This document shows, piece by piece, positions 1-10,158 of a DNA stretch of 64,000 bases (within the stretch, counting starts at the first letter, position 1; each line of letters opens with the position of its first letter). The notes below the pieces were generated by a model. The model was not told the DNA's origin, ran no database searches, and saw only the letters and a list, made by a program, of their open reading frames with translations. The DNA is taken from the NCBI GenBank assembly GCA_035285005.1, contig JAYKIB010000093.1, forward strand, positions 1-64,000, read 5' to 3'. The stretch is from Prochlorothrix sp035285005 (GTDB lineage: Bacteria > Cyanobacteriota > Cyanobacteriia > Prochlorotrichales > Prochlorotrichaceae). Both the position numbers and the translations under genes were made by a program.

Positions 1-253
1 TTTTGAGTCGATCGAGGGGGTTGAGGGCTTCGTCGCAGAGGGCATCGATCAGGAGTTTTTTGGATTCTTCGTAGCTTTCCAGGTCGAAGTTGCGCCACAG
101 CCGTGCCCAGCGTTCTTGGAAGAAGGGATTCAGGGGAACGGGATCGGTGGCAATGTCCCAGGGCAGGAGTTCTCGCAGTTGCAGTAGCTTGAAGGCTTGG
201 GGTTTGGTGAAACTGGAGAATAGGCGCTTTTTGCGGGGGCGATCGGCGGGCAT
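1..253 (-). CDS. Hypothetical protein, N-terminal part (runs off the window edge)
   Basis: An open frame reads leftward from an ATG whose complement is CAT at 251-253, through 84 codons, to the window edge without a stop. The product begins MPADRPRKKRLFSSF and continues with a helical, charged segment containing LLQLRELLPW and FFQERWARLWRNF. Codon use matches the neighbouring genes and HIP1-type CGATCG sites occur in frame. I do not recognise the family and the C-terminal part is missing, so no function is proposed. The basic start (RPRKKR) is not a signal peptide. A plus-strand frame over the same bases has poor composition and is taken as a shadow. Confidence 0.5.
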   Translation of the reverse strand, partial: MPADRPRKKRLFSSFTKPQAFKLLQLRELLPWDIATDPVPLNPFFQERWARLWRNFDLESYEESKKLLIDALCDEALNPLDRLK

Positions 254-560
254 GGTGTGCGGGGGCTGGACAGAGCCTCAGCGAAGGCGATGGTGTGATT
301 GTACTGCACAATCGGTGGCTGAGTGTGACGCTGGGGGCGCGTTTGTTATGGCTTTGGGGAAGTTTCTGGAACAGCGGTATAGGGGCGGCTAGAGCCGCCT
401 TGCAAAGCTCATCTCGAGCTGTTGGGTAGGGGGTGAGAGGGTGGGTGAGGTGGGGGTTTTGGGGTCAACGTGGCGGGAACCGACGATCGCGAGACTAGGG
501 GCAGGGGCGATGGGGTGTATCTAGGGGCGGGGGGCAGATGAGGTGGCTGGCTTGGGGTTT

Positions 561-657
561 GGGCACTCGATTAATTGTGGCGCGCGGCGAAGCCGCACGC
601 CACAACCCTGGTTCTGCTGTAGACACTCTGGTGAAAATGTGAATTAATCGAGGTGCC
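561..657. repeat. F1 mobile repeat, intact copy
   Basis: It begins GGGCACTCGATTAATTG and ends AATTAATCGAGGTGCCT. A central hairpin (TGTGGCG.GCGGCGAAGCCGC.CGCCACA) lies between them. It is flanked by GTTT on both sides, a probable 4-bp target duplication. Nothing else is evident in the gap 254-698. Confidence 0.85.
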
Positions 658-698
658 TGTTTGATGGAAGTGAATGCAACATAGGGAGTGGGCGCTAC

Positions 699-3600
699 TT
701 AAAGAGATTGTAGGAAATGAACTAGTTTTTGTGTTTCACCATCAGGATTTGCGAACCAGTCTGTAGACCAGATTCGATATAGAGTCCACCCTAATCGCTC
801 TAGAACCTGTTGTCGTAGACGGTCTCGATCCCGGGCTGTTTTGGCCGAATGATACGTGGCCCCATCGCACTCAATTCCAGCAAGGTAGGTGCCAGGGTGA
901 TGAGGATCGACGATCCCGAGATCGATAAAGTAACCCGAGACTCCAACTTGGGGTACTACTTCATAGCCTTGTTGGCGTAAGCGATCGGCTACAACAATTT
1001 CAAAGTCACTGTCGGGTTCGCGTCCGGTGACAATTCCAGCCTGCAGACGGTGGGTTTGAGCATAGGTGAGGTAATCGCGCAGAATACTTACCCCACGATG
1101 GCGACCCTCGCGTATATCACTGGGCTTCATCGATGAAAAGATAACAACTCGCTCTTTGGCACGAGTAAACAGAACATTGAGACGGCGGTGACCATTTTTA
1201 GAGTTAATGGGTCCAAATCGCTGCATTACTGGCCCACCAGTTTCGCTAGGACCATAGACAGTTGAAATGAAGATCACGTCTCGTTCATCCCCTTGAACAT
1301 TCTCCAAATTTTTAACAAATAAAGGCTCTAGAGTTGCTTCTTGTTTCATGCGGTACTCCTCTAGGGCTGGATGGAGTACAAAAAGCCGATCGAGTTCATC
1401 TATGAGTAGCTCCTGCTGCTTTTGGTTTAAGGTGACTACTCCTAAGGAACGATCGGGGTAGCGTTCCACAAAATCAATGATAGCAGCGGCAACAGCTTGA
1501 GCTTCATTAAGATTGGCTCTATTCTGGTAGAGTCCAGATTCGACATAGCAATATTCCACAGCAAATTTTTGTCGAGGAGCAGGAAAAATGGTGAGACTAC
1601 TCTCATAAAACTCTCGATTGGAGAAAGCAATTAGGCTTTCATGACGAGAACGATAGTGCCACTTCAAGCGGCGAGCTGGATAAAAGACTTTCATAGCCAT
1701 GTCTAGAATCGACTCACTATCTAAATCGGCATCTTCTGCATTCTCTTCATCAACATCCAATTGTGACTTAAAAAAATCTGTAGGGGGTAACTGTTTTGGA
1801 TCTCCTACGACGACTAATTGCTTAGCACGAGCTAGAGCGCATAATGCCTCCTCAGGCCGCATTTGGGAGGCTTCATCGATAATGACTAAATCAAACGTGA
1901 CTGCTCCTGGTGGAATAAATTGAGCCACGCTGGCGGGGGACATCATCCAGCAAGGCTTAATCTCTTGTAGGGCACGACTTGCTCTTTTAAATAGATTCCG
2001 CTGGGGAATATGTCGCTTTTGCTTGTTAATTTCGTGATGTATAAGAGCTAGATCTGTATATTCAGACTTACGACCACGATTATTGCCCTCAGTCACTTCA
2101 ACTTGACTAAGTTGAGCCACTAAATGCTGTTGGTAGAGTTTTATAAGTTGCTGATCAACCTGTTGAAATTGTTCTCGGGCTTGCGCCTGGGAAATACCTG
2201 ATAACTCTGCAAGATTAGGATATTCCCGATAGGCCATACGAATCAGAGATTGGTAGAAGATGAAGGGATAAACTAGATCCAGAAGCTCAAAGCTTAACTC
2301 TTCATCTGTAAATGCTTTCAAGAGGTCTTGCAGACCATCATCAATCACCTGTGCGTAGGCTCGGCGATAGTTAATCCATACTGATAGCTGATCCTGGACT
2401 TCGACTGCTCGTGCTAGTCGCTTTGCAATTAGTGGTAGATCCAAAGTCAAGAGGTCAGAGTGAGCAAACATCTCATTAAGGTTCGGTTGTCCCAAAAGAA
2501 GAAAAGCATGGCGCTGATCACTTTCTACCTGAAGTAATTGATCTAGCTCGCTTGAGAATTGATCAATTTGTTGTAATACTTGAAGTGCATTAGAGGAAAA
2601 GAGAGTATCTTTTAAAGATTGGGGTAGTGACGATTGAAGATATGACTGAGCAAAGTTGAGTGTAGCTTCTAAGTTCTCATAGTTGGTTTGAGATCCTTGG
2701 TAGAACTCGCCAAGAGCTTCACAGACTGACAATCGATCCATTGATCTTTGATACCCTTCTAGCTTTTGTAGGCGCTGCTCGATCTCTTGAACAAAGTCAT
2801 GTAAAGCAATTAATGCCTGAATATCGGTTTCTATCCCTTGGAAGAATCGATTACAAATACGCTTAGTTATAGGATTTCCTTGAAATGCTTTTACTTCATC
2901 CTTAAACTTAGAAATTAAGTGAAACTGATCTGCAATCTCAGAGTCAGAGTAATTTCTTTTATGCTTAAGAATACGATCCCAGTGATTTTTAGCCCGATCA
3001 TAAGTTGAACTAAACCATACGTCTAGGAGATTGGCATGGCGAAGTTTATTGGCGTATTCAGCAAGACAGTCTGAACTTTCACAGATCCCTAGATGATAGT
3101 TCTTCTGTAGCTGTTGTTGTGTTGTCAGTAACTGTTCTTGCTGATCTCGGAGCTTGATTAGACTATGGCGTGTCGCGTGACATAAATCGGGGAAACGTTG
3201 CTTGAGATCTTGGGCGATAGCAGTAATTTCTTGAAGACTTACATCAGCACTTAAAGAAGAGGTAGGGAAAAGCTTCAAGGATGTCAGTTCTGGAGAATTA
3301 ATCTGTTCTTGAAAGAAGCCCGTAAGGGCTTGAGACTCTTGTCGATAATCCCGCAGATATTCGAGGAGTTGAATAGCTCCTTCTTGAACTGAGGTTGTGG
3401 CTAGGACTGGAAGTAATACTATATCAACCGCAGAACTTAATGAGGGACATTGATGCAGGTGCTCCTGTAGTTGCTGAATATGTTCTAAAGTTGTCAAAGG
3501 TTGGATCTTCCATGCCTGTGCGATCTGTTCGAGGTGTGTGGTTAGCTTTTTCAAGTTACTAGCCCATCCACTCACGCAGCTATATAGATCCTGCTGATCA

Positions 3601-5276
3601 ATGGGAGACAGGTTTTGTACAGTTAGTCCAAACCAAGGATGACGCTCTAAAATGGTATATTGCCGCAAAATTGATTGATGATCCTGACTAAACGCCTTTA
3701 AGTGCGTCATTTTGCGATTGAAGCTTGCGACACCCATCTCGATTGCTTGTGGATCGTGAATCTGCCCCAGTTGCATCGGTACGGCACAACTTTTACATGC
3801 TTGCTCAGCTTTCTTACTAGCCCACAGTAGTTCCTGGATGGTGTTATTACTTTTTCCAAATGGCCGATTGAGCAATGAGACATATCGGGCGAGCTGGTCT
3901 CGCAGACGCCGATACTCTTGAATTTGCGCTTCAAGGGCTTGAGATACTTCGAGTGGCTCTTCTTGCTCTAGTCGGCGTTTGAGGTCACTGTAAAAAGTCT
4001 GACGAGCACCATTTGTTGCATGTGTCTCAAGACAGTAGTTGTCCAAACCTGCTGAGGTAAGACGGTTGTAGACAACATCAAGTGCTGCTTTCTTAGCTGC
4101 CACAAAGAGAATAGTTTTTCCCTGAGCCAAAGCGGCAGCAATGAGGTTTGTAATTGTTTGACTCTTACCTGTACCGGGCGGTCCTTCAATGACCAAATTC
4201 TTGCCATCCATAACATCTACGATCGCTGAAAACTGGGAAGAATCAGCGTCTGTAATTAAAAGTGGCACTTTACGCTCGATATTGGGATCATCAGCCCAAT
4301 AGTCCTTGGCAATGAGTCCGTCACTAACAGCACCTTCTCCTAGTAGTAGGGCTGTGATCAAAGGATGCTGAAGCAGGCTGTCCCCTCCCTGAGGCCAGCG
4401 TTCTGGCTGGAGATCCTCGAAGAGTGCGATCCCTCCAAAAGAAAATAGGCTTAAGGTTAAAAAACGCCGAACCCTCCAGCGCGGACGATCTTGAATTAAG
4501 GCTTCAACTTTCTGTAAATACTGTTCTGCTGTCGTCAGGTTGTTTTCGCTCTGCTCATCATCTGTTTCTTCTAACGACGGTAAAACGAGTCCAAAATCTC
4601 GCTTGAGACGCTCGCGCAAACTAAAGTTTCCCTCTGGATCCTCTCCAAAGGATCTGAGGGTATAGCAGTATTGGGAGTGGCGAAGTTCACGATCGAGGCT
4701 AACTGGGTAGAGCCAGAGAGGTGCAAGGAGTGGATGATCAGATGAATCGGACTCGTACCACTCCAACATGCCAAAAGCTAAGTAAAGCATGTTCAGTCCT
4801 GTCTCTTCGAGGGACTTACGGGCACCTGCTCGAATACCTGAGAGTTTACGGTCTAATTCCGTGGAGTATAGTAGGGTCTGAAGTCCTTTCTGCCGCTGGT
4901 CTGTTCGGGACTGGGAGTAATTGGGTCCCAAAATAAGATCATAGCTTGGATTAATTCCCAAGGATCTCGCATAATCTAGCTTTGATGGTCTTTCCTGGTT
5001 TTGGGCTGTGACTCCCAGTGTTTTACCGTCTAGTTGCACTATCGTCTCTGTCACCTCTGGCTCTGACTCTGGAGGCTCGGGTAATGGGTGAAATGTGAGA
5101 CTCTTGTCCTTATCTAGGGTTTGAAAGATGATTTCTGGTGAGCAATCTACAATCCGAAGCTGTGTTCGTAGTCGGTCAGAGAACTTGAAATTGAGAAGAC
5201 GATTTCGACCACTGAGATCTAAGAGGCGGAGGCGAAGCAGCTCAAGTTGTTGCGCAACCAGGGAATCAATAGACAT
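699..5276 (-). CDS. DUF4011 / superfamily 1 helicase / Vsr-like nuclease protein, probable antiphage defence
   Basis: A 1525-residue protein with three recognisable parts. The N-terminus (about 1-330, LLDLSGRNRLLNF) matches the DUF4011 type. A split superfamily 1 helicase follows: Walker A GPPGTGKSQT near residue 371, a long coiled-coil-rich insertion (about 420-1050), then Walker B DEASQM near 1132 and GDPKQLPPT near 1159, with the late motifs TLNQKQQELL and NVQGDERDV / LNVLFTRAKERV further on. The last 110 residues (GIECDGATYH, then RDRLRQQVLERLGW) look like a Vsr/DUF559-type PD-(D/E)XK nuclease. This domain order is known from single-gene defence proteins predicted and tested in antiphage screens. 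The gene is AT-richer than its neighbours and has few HIP1 sites, which suggests recent acquisition. It stands alone, with no methylase or partner gene nearby. The family is confident; the defence role is inferred. Confidence 0.85.
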   Translation of the reverse strand: MSIDSLVAQQLELLRLRLLDLSGRNRLLNFKFSDRLRTQLRIVDCSPEIIFQTLDKDKSLTFHPLPEPPESEPEVTETIVQLDGKTLGVTAQNQERPSKLDYARSLGINPSYDLILGPNYSQSRTDQRQKGLQTLLYSTELDRKLSGIRAGARKSLEETGLNMLYLAFGMLEWYESDSSDHPLLAPLWLYPVSLDRELRHSQYCYTLRSFGEDPEGNFSLRERLKRDFGLVLPSLEETDDEQSENNLTTAEQYLQKVEALIQDRPRWRVRRFLTLSLFSFGGIALFEDLQPERWPQGGDSLLQHPLITALLLGEGAVSDGLIAKDYWADDPNIERKVPLLITDADSSQFSAIVDVMDGKNLVIEGPPGTGKSQTITNLIAAALAQGKTILFVAAKKAALDVVYNRLTSAGLDNYCLETHATNGARQTFYSDLKRRLEQEEPLEVSQALEAQIQEYRRLRDQLARYVSLLNRPFGKSNNTIQELLWASKKAEQACKSCAVPMQLGQIHDPQAIEMGVASFNRKMTHLKAFSQDHQSILRQYTILERHPWFGLTVQNLSPIDQQDLYSCVSGWASNLKKLTTHLEQIAQAWKIQPLTTLEHIQQLQEHLHQCPSLSSAVDIVLLPVLATTSVQEGAIQLLEYLRDYRQESQALTGFFQEQINSPELTSLKLFPTSSLSADVSLQEITAIAQDLKQRFPDLCHATRHSLIKLRDQQEQLLTTQQQLQKNYHLGICESSDCLAEYANKLRHANLLDVWFSSTYDRAKNHWDRILKHKRNYSDSEIADQFHLISKFKDEVKAFQGNPITKRICNRFFQGIETDIQALIALHDFVQEIEQRLQKLEGYQRSMDRLSVCEALGEFYQGSQTNYENLEATLNFAQSYLQSSLPQSLKDTLFSSNALQVLQQIDQFSSELDQLLQVESDQRHAFLLLGQPNLNEMFAHSDLLTLDLPLIAKRLARAVEVQDQLSVWINYRRAYAQVIDDGLQDLLKAFTDEELSFELLDLVYPFIFYQSLIRMAYREYPNLAELSGISQAQAREQFQQVDQQLIKLYQQHLVAQLSQVEVTEGNNRGRKSEYTDLALIHHEINKQKRHIPQRNLFKRASRALQEIKPCWMMSPASVAQFIPPGAVTFDLVIIDEASQMRPEEALCALARAKQLVVVGDPKQLPPTDFFKSQLDVDEENAEDADLDSESILDMAMKVFYPARRLKWHYRSRHESLIAFSNREFYESSLTIFPAPRQKFAVEYCYVESGLYQNRANLNEAQAVAAAIIDFVERYPDRSLGVVTLNQKQQELLIDELDRLFVLHPALEEYRMKQEATLEPLFVKNLENVQGDERDVIFISTVYGPSETGGPVMQRFGPINSKNGHRRLNVLFTRAKERVVIFSSMKPSDIREGRHRGVSILRDYLTYAQTHRLQAGIVTGREPDSDFEIVVADRLRQQGYEVVPQVGVSGYFIDLGIVDPHHPGTYLAGIECDGATYHSAKTARDRDRLRQQVLERLGWTLYRIWSTDWFANPDGETQKLVHFLQSL

Positions 5277-5864
5277 AGATGGGACCTTATATGGATGGAG
5301 AGGCTGTCTCTATAGCTCCTTAGTCTAATCATTCCAACTGAGTTACGTCTAGTTCTGCTCGCCTGATTACAGGTGTATGCTATGGAAGTCGCCAAGCTGC
5401 GTAACACTAGTCCGTAGAGGAGACCCCCTGCGCAGAGGGAATTCGCGGCCTCACGACATCCTAATAAGCTAGTTTCTTGCTCTATGTGATGATTCTCCCC
5501 GCTCATGACCATCCTCCATCAACTTCGTGACTTGGCTTTCCAACTCCCTCAGCAGATACTTGAAAACTCTCGATCGGTGCCGTTGATCCTCGAAGACTCT
5601 CCGTTGGTTGAGGGCTAGTCTAGGTCAGGGATCCACCGAATTATGAGGGATCCAACCTCGTGCTGTCCTGATCAACCTATCCATCGTCCTCGGTCTCCAC
5701 GAATAGTCTATTTGCTGAAATCGGAAGTTATGATGCGTGTCGCAGCATAAACGCCCGGAAAAGACCAGTAATAGAGGATGGAAAACTTTGGAAACCTCAA
5801 TTAAGCTTTAGCTAAATCCTAAAACTCACTAAAGCTTTGCCATGGCGCTGGACTTCTCTGCTTT
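5277..5864. other. Intergenic region without recognisable gene
   Basis: 588 bases between the helicase-nuclease gene and the F2 repeat. Short open frames are present in several frames but none has a plausible start, ribosome site or composition. This stretch would carry the promoter of the minus-strand helicase gene, but no clear -35/-10 pair was found. Confidence 0.5.
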
Positions 5865-6009
5865 AGAGGATATTTGAAAACTTCGGCCAAGGGCCGTAGG
5901 CCCTGGCAGAATCCCCCTCGGTCCCCCTTTATAAGGGGGAAGAAGAGGTCGTCCCCCCCTTATAAAGGGGGGTGTAGGGGGGATTCTCTTAGGTTTTCAA
6001 ACATCCTCT
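5865..6009. repeat. F2 mobile repeat, intact copy
   Basis: A 145-bp element with terminal inverted repeats AGAGGATATTTGAAAAC and GTTTTCAAACATCCTCT. Its inner part holds two hairpins, GGCCAAGGGCCGTAGGCCC and a CCCCCTTTATAAGGGGG / CCCCCCTTATAAAGGGGGG pair. It resembles 47431-47570 and 60965-61112 over its whole length. It lies about 90 bp upstream of dnaX. Confidence 0.8.
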
Positions 6010-6100
6010 GAGGGCATTCCTAAACATCCAGCCGCATTGCCATCCCATCTCGATTCCAATTTCCACTGCCCCTGCTGCCCCCGCTGTCTTCCCGTGACCC

Positions 6101-8428
6101 ATGGCCTACGAACCCCTACACCACAAATATCGGCCCCAAATGTTCCAGCATTTGGTGGGACAAACGGCGATCGCCACGACGCTCACAAACGCGCTACAGC
6201 AACAGCGGATTGCTCCGGCCTATCTATTCACAGGGCCTCGGGGAACCGGGAAAACGTCGAGTGCGCGCATCCTGGCCAAGTCCTTGAATTGTTTAGCCAG
6301 CGATCGACCAACGGCAACACCCTGCGGTCAGTGTGAGGCGTGCCAAAGCATTGCCCGAGGGACTGCTTTGGATGTCATTGAGATTGACGCGGCCAGTAAT
6401 ACCGGAGTTGACAATATTCGGGAGTTAATTGAAAAGTCACAATTTGCGCCGGTCCAATGCAGATATAAGGTCTATGTAATCGATGAGTGCCATATGCTCA
6501 GCACAGCAGCATTTAATGCACTCCTAAAGACCCTAGAAGAACCCCCCGATCGGGTCATTTTTGTCCTCGCCACCACCGATCCCCAACGCGTCCTACCCAC
6601 AATCATCTCCCGCTGCCAGCGTTTCGACTTTCGCCGCATTCCGCTGGATGCCATGGTCAGCCATCTCCAGCAGATTGCCCAGCAGGAACAAATCGAGATT
6701 ACTGAGGCCGCAGTGACTCTAGTGGCCCAAATTGCCCAGGGTGGGCTACGAGATGCAGAAAGTTTGCTGGATCAGTTGAGTTTACTGCCGCCTCCGATTA
6801 CCCCTGAAGCCGTCTGGGACTTAGTGGGGGCCGTGCCGGAACGGGACTTGCTGGCCCTGACGGAGGCGATCGCCGCCAACCAGCCCGAACAACTCATCGA
6901 TGTGGCCCGTCGTCTCATGAACCGAGGCCGCGAGCCCCTGATTGTATTGCAAAATCTCGCCAGTTTTTACCGGGACTTACTGATCGCCAAAACTGCCCCC
7001 CAACGCGGGGATCTGGTGGCAATTACGGCGGATACCTGGCAGGAAATGTGCCAATTCGTCCAATCGATCGATCTCAACGCCATTTTGCAGGGACAGCAGC
7101 ATTTACGCAGCAGTGAGGTCCAACTGAAAAATACAACCCAGCCTCGCCTGTGGTTGGAGGTCACGTTGATGGGGCTATTGCCCACCACCCTAGCGGCTGC
7201 GGCTCCGGTGGCAACCCCGATCGCTTCGCCTCCCCCTCCGGCTCCCGCCACTCCAACCGCTGCACTCCCTACCCCCACAATCCCCACCGGAGCAGCCCCA
7301 ACCCCGCCAGCGATCGTCCCCGTTCCGGCTGCCTCCCCTACCCAAGCAGCGACTCCTTCAGTCGCCCAGCCCCCCATGACAGCTCCAGCCCCCGTGAGCC
7401 CCGCCGCCCCGCCCACGGGTCACCCCCTAGCCCCCACAGCATCCACAGCATCGGAGTCGGTTGCCTCGGCTCCCCTGGCACCTCCCCCAGAACCCGCCTC
7501 CTCCCCGGATCTCAACCAACTGTGGCAACGGGTCGTCAATCGCCTCAGCTCCCGAAGTACACGCATTTTATTAGAGCAACAGGTGCGTCTGCTGGATGTA
7601 CAGGGGGGACGGGTTCGGATTAGTAGCCCTCCAGGGCTGAAGCAAACGGTGGAAACGCGCATTCCCCAAGTGGAAGAGGTATTTACCCAGGTTTTAGGTC
7701 GATCGGTTTCGATTCAGCTTGAAACCCGCGCCAAAACTGATTCCACAGCTCCTCCGACTGCCGGCCCCTCCCTATCGCCGGCCCAGACAGCTTCCCCAGG
7801 GCCACCCACCCCCACTTCACCGGCCCCAACCCCCCAGCCCCCAGCCCCTCCACAGACCCCGATCGCATCTCCCCCCCCTGCGCCTGTTACGCCCCCACCG
7901 TCCTCGGTTTCTCCGACCTCGACTCACCCAACCACTGCGCCCCAACCTACTTCTGCGCCCCAGACTGCCCCTGACCCCGTTGCGCCCCAAGCTGCTGCTC
8001 CCCCAACCCCAGATCAGTCCCAAACACCAGCCCCCCAGCCTCCAACACCGCCACCCGTAGTCCCTCAGCCCTCAGCCCCTCACACCTCCGTGACGCCGGC
8101 CTCACCTCACCCCCCAACACCCCACATCCCCACACCGCAAGCCCCCACACCGCAAGCCCCCACACCGCAAGCAACTCCTTCTCCCCTCCCACCCTCTACC
8201 CAAGTAAACCAGCCCGTGACAGCGGTAACGGCAGGATTGGCCCCAAAAACTGGAGAAGCGATCTCCACCACACGATCGGCGATGTGGGCAGATGATGAGG
8301 TGGCACGGGCTGCGAAAAGCTTAGCGGACTTCTTTAATGGCCAAGTGGTACAGGAAGATGGTGATCCCAATGAGATTGACCTCGAAATCTGGAACCAGAT
8401 ACCTTTAGAAGAAGATGAAGCGTTTTAG
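6101..8428 (+). CDS. dnaX: DNA polymerase III subunit gamma/tau
   Basis: The clamp-loader ATPase that loads the sliding clamp and organises the replicative polymerase. The 775-residue product opens with MAYEPLHHKYRP and has Walker A GPRGTGKT, a four-cysteine zinc site (NC then CGQCEAC), Walker B VYVIDECHML and the sensor SRC motif (PTIISRCQRF), all within residues 1-360. The remainder is unusual. Two long Pro/Ala/Thr-rich linkers (about 375-470 and 550-715) flank a small globular piece (about 470-545), and the protein ends in an acidic tail with a WADDEVARAAKSLADFFNG block. The second linker includes a 15-bp unit repeated three times at 8131-8175 (Pro-Thr-Pro-Gln-Ala). No intein, which some cyanobacterial dnaX genes carry, is present. 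The family is certain; whether a short gamma form is made by frameshifting cannot be judged. Confidence 0.97.
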   Translation: MAYEPLHHKYRPQMFQHLVGQTAIATTLTNALQQQRIAPAYLFTGPRGTGKTSSARILAKSLNCLASDRPTATPCGQCEACQSIARGTALDVIEIDAASNTGVDNIRELIEKSQFAPVQCRYKVYVIDECHMLSTAAFNALLKTLEEPPDRVIFVLATTDPQRVLPTIISRCQRFDFRRIPLDAMVSHLQQIAQQEQIEITEAAVTLVAQIAQGGLRDAESLLDQLSLLPPPITPEAVWDLVGAVPERDLLALTEAIAANQPEQLIDVARRLMNRGREPLIVLQNLASFYRDLLIAKTAPQRGDLVAITADTWQEMCQFVQSIDLNAILQGQQHLRSSEVQLKNTTQPRLWLEVTLMGLLPTTLAAAAPVATPIASPPPPAPATPTAALPTPTIPTGAAPTPPAIVPVPAASPTQAATPSVAQPPMTAPAPVSPAAPPTGHPLAPTASTASESVASAPLAPPPEPASSPDLNQLWQRVVNRLSSRSTRILLEQQVRLLDVQGGRVRISSPPGLKQTVETRIPQVEEVFTQVLGRSVSIQLETRAKTDSTAPPTAGPSLSPAQTASPGPPTPTSPAPTPQPPAPPQTPIASPPPAPVTPPPSSVSPTSTHPTTAPQPTSAPQTAPDPVAPQAAAPPTPDQSQTPAPQPPTPPPVVPQPSAPHTSVTPASPHPPTPHIPTPQAPTPQAPTPQATPSPLPPSTQVNQPVTAVTAGLAPKTGEAISTTRSAMWADDEVARAAKSLADFFNGQVVQEDGDPNEIDLEIWNQIPLEEDEAF

Positions 8429-8543
8429 GAAGCTGAAAATAGCCCTCGGGCCGATTAACTGACAAAACTGGGTCCTAACAGGGTACAAAGAGCAATCCGA
8501 CTAACGTTCCGCAGCCCTCGGCGCACAAAGCATAATTACCCCA

Positions 8544-8672
8544 GGGCACCTCGATCAATTGGGTTGCGCGGCTTCGCCGCGCAACCCAACCCTGATTCTA
8601 CCGGGCACCTCGATTAATGATGGCAGGCGGCGAAGCCGCCTACCATAACCCTGATTCTTGCGGGGGTCATGG
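8544..8672. repeat. Two F1 repeats, one inserted in the other
   Basis: The first copy starts GGGCACCTCGATCAATT at 8544, carries its hairpin, and is cut right after CCTGATTCTACC at 8602. A second copy then starts GGGCACCTCGATTAATG at 8603 with its own hairpin. The second copy lacks a recognisable right end, as does the first. The junction lies at the same internal position as in two other nested copies. Confidence 0.8.
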
Positions 8673-8685
8673 TTAGAAACACCCT

Positions 8686-10158
8686 CTAGTCTCGGTTTTG
8701 GAGTTTATTGACAAGGGCATAAAACGGTTCCCAATCATCCGCTTGATCGATCGCAGCCCACACCGCCTCAATGTGGGGGCGGGTTAAGTAGGTGTGACCA
8801 TTCCAGCGATCGAGCTGATTCTGCACACCCTCCAGTTCAGCCTCGGGAAGGGCTTGAAGGAGATAGTGGTATCGATCGCGCCAGGTTTCCCACAGGGACT
8901 GGGGGGGAGCTTGGGCACCTTCTTCCGTAGAATCCACCAAATCCAAGGGAATCAGCCCACTATTCTCCCGCCATTGGGGAGAGAACTGCCGCCGCAAACG
9001 GCTAAAGAAGACTCCGTAGTTGACTTGAGTCGTTTGGAGAAGTTCCAGGGTCGATCGCACCAACTCCTCCGGTTCTGAGACCTGGGCCGGATTGAAGCCC
9101 AACCGTTGCACCATTCGATCGAGATAGGCCAGCCGAAAGTGCTCATCAAACGCCTCTAACTCCGCTTTGAGCGCCTCTACCTCCGTAATCATGCCCAAGG
9201 GCCGTTGTAGAAGCTCCAGGTTTAACTTGCAAATGGGGGCTTGGTTCCCATAACAGTAGCGACCATAGTGATCAAAATAGGCCGCCGTAAAACGGGGATT
9301 ATAGGTGGGAATAAAAGCATAGGGACCATAGTCAAAGCTTTCCCCCGTAATCGACATGTTATCGGTGTTAAGCACCGCATGGCAGAATCCCACACTCACC
9401 CATTGGGCCGTCAAGGTCGCCACCCGCTGAATCAGCTCACGATAAAACGGAACAACGGGCAAGTCTGCGGAAGGATCAGGCCATAAGTGGGGATAATAGA
9501 CCGAAATTACATGACTGAGGAGTCGCTCCACCAGATCACGCCGTCCTAAATAGTGATAGCGTTCAAAGGTACCAAAGCGAATATGGGACTGACTAAACCG
9601 AATCATCACCGACGATCGGGTCGGTGACGGCTCATCACCGCGCCACAGCTGTTCCCCCGTTTCCACTAAACTCAAACAACGCGAGGTGTTGACCCCAAGA
9701 GCATGGAGAGCTTCCGCCGCCAACACTTCCCGCACCCCACCCTTGAGGGTGAGCCGTCCATCCCCTCCCCGACTCCAGGGAGTCATCCCCGACCCTTTCG
9801 TGCCGAAGTCATAGAGCACCCCATCGGTGCCCCGCACTTGACCGTACAAAAAGCCCCGACCATCCCCCAATTGGGGGTTATAGGTGCCAAACTGGTAACC
9901 ATGGTAGCGTAGGGCCAAGAGAGGATGGCGACCTTGGAAACGCCCAAAGGCTTCGATGAAATGCTCATCGCTCACGCTATCTACCGCTAAATTTAGGCGG
10001 GGGAGAAGGTTATCATTGCGAAATCTAAGGATTTGCTGGGGAAAGTCTGCCGCAGCAACAATATCGTAGTAATTGTCCCCTAGGCTTTCAAGGGTGGGTT
10101 CGTAGTTCAAGGCCAGGAAAGGATTTTGGGTCACGGTACAGGGGACTATGGACAACAA
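8686..10158 (-). CDS. selO: SelO/YdiU family protein adenylyltransferase (pseudokinase)
   Basis: SelO proteins have a kinase fold with inverted ATP binding and transfer AMP to Ser/Thr/Tyr of target proteins; they are linked to redox stress. The 490-residue product has the family start NPFLALNYEPTLESLGDNYYD, the segment YGYQ-like HGYQFGTYNPQLGDGRGFLYGQ, the GTKGSGMTPWSRGGDGRLTLKGGVREVL-type core (around residues 118-145) and the catalytic-loop region FCHAVLNTDNMSITGESFDYGPY. Length is typical. The ATG at 10158 gives eight residues before the usual family start; a GTG at 10134 is an alternative. No ribosome site settles it. The gene is divergent from the ABC ATPase with a 194-bp gap, and two nested F1 repeats lie just past its stop. 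Confidence 0.93.
   Translation of the reverse strand: MLSIVPCTVTQNPFLALNYEPTLESLGDNYYDIVAAADFPQQILRFRNDNLLPRLNLAVDSVSDEHFIEAFGRFQGRHPLLALRYHGYQFGTYNPQLGDGRGFLYGQVRGTDGVLYDFGTKGSGMTPWSRGGDGRLTLKGGVREVLAAEALHALGVNTSRCLSLVETGEQLWRGDEPSPTRSSVMIRFSQSHIRFGTFERYHYLGRRDLVERLLSHVISVYYPHLWPDPSADLPVVPFYRELIQRVATLTAQWVSVGFCHAVLNTDNMSITGESFDYGPYAFIPTYNPRFTAAYFDHYGRYCYGNQAPICKLNLELLQRPLGMITEVEALKAELEAFDEHFRLAYLDRMVQRLGFNPAQVSEPEELVRSTLELLQTTQVNYGVFFSRLRRQFSPQWRENSGLIPLDLVDSTEEGAQAPPQSLWETWRDRYHYLLQALPEAELEGVQNQLDRWNGHTYLTRPHIEAVWAAIDQADDWEPFYALVNKLQNRD

Noticed and set aside
90..392. Plus-strand open frame of 100 codons
   Set aside because: It lies opposite the partial minus-strand gene, has Arg/Trp/Gly-rich shadow composition and no ribosome site.
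7150..8192. Several open frames on both strands within dnaX
   Set aside because: They arise from the Pro/Ala/Thr-rich low-complexity linker of dnaX, and their products are Pro- or Gly-rich noise.
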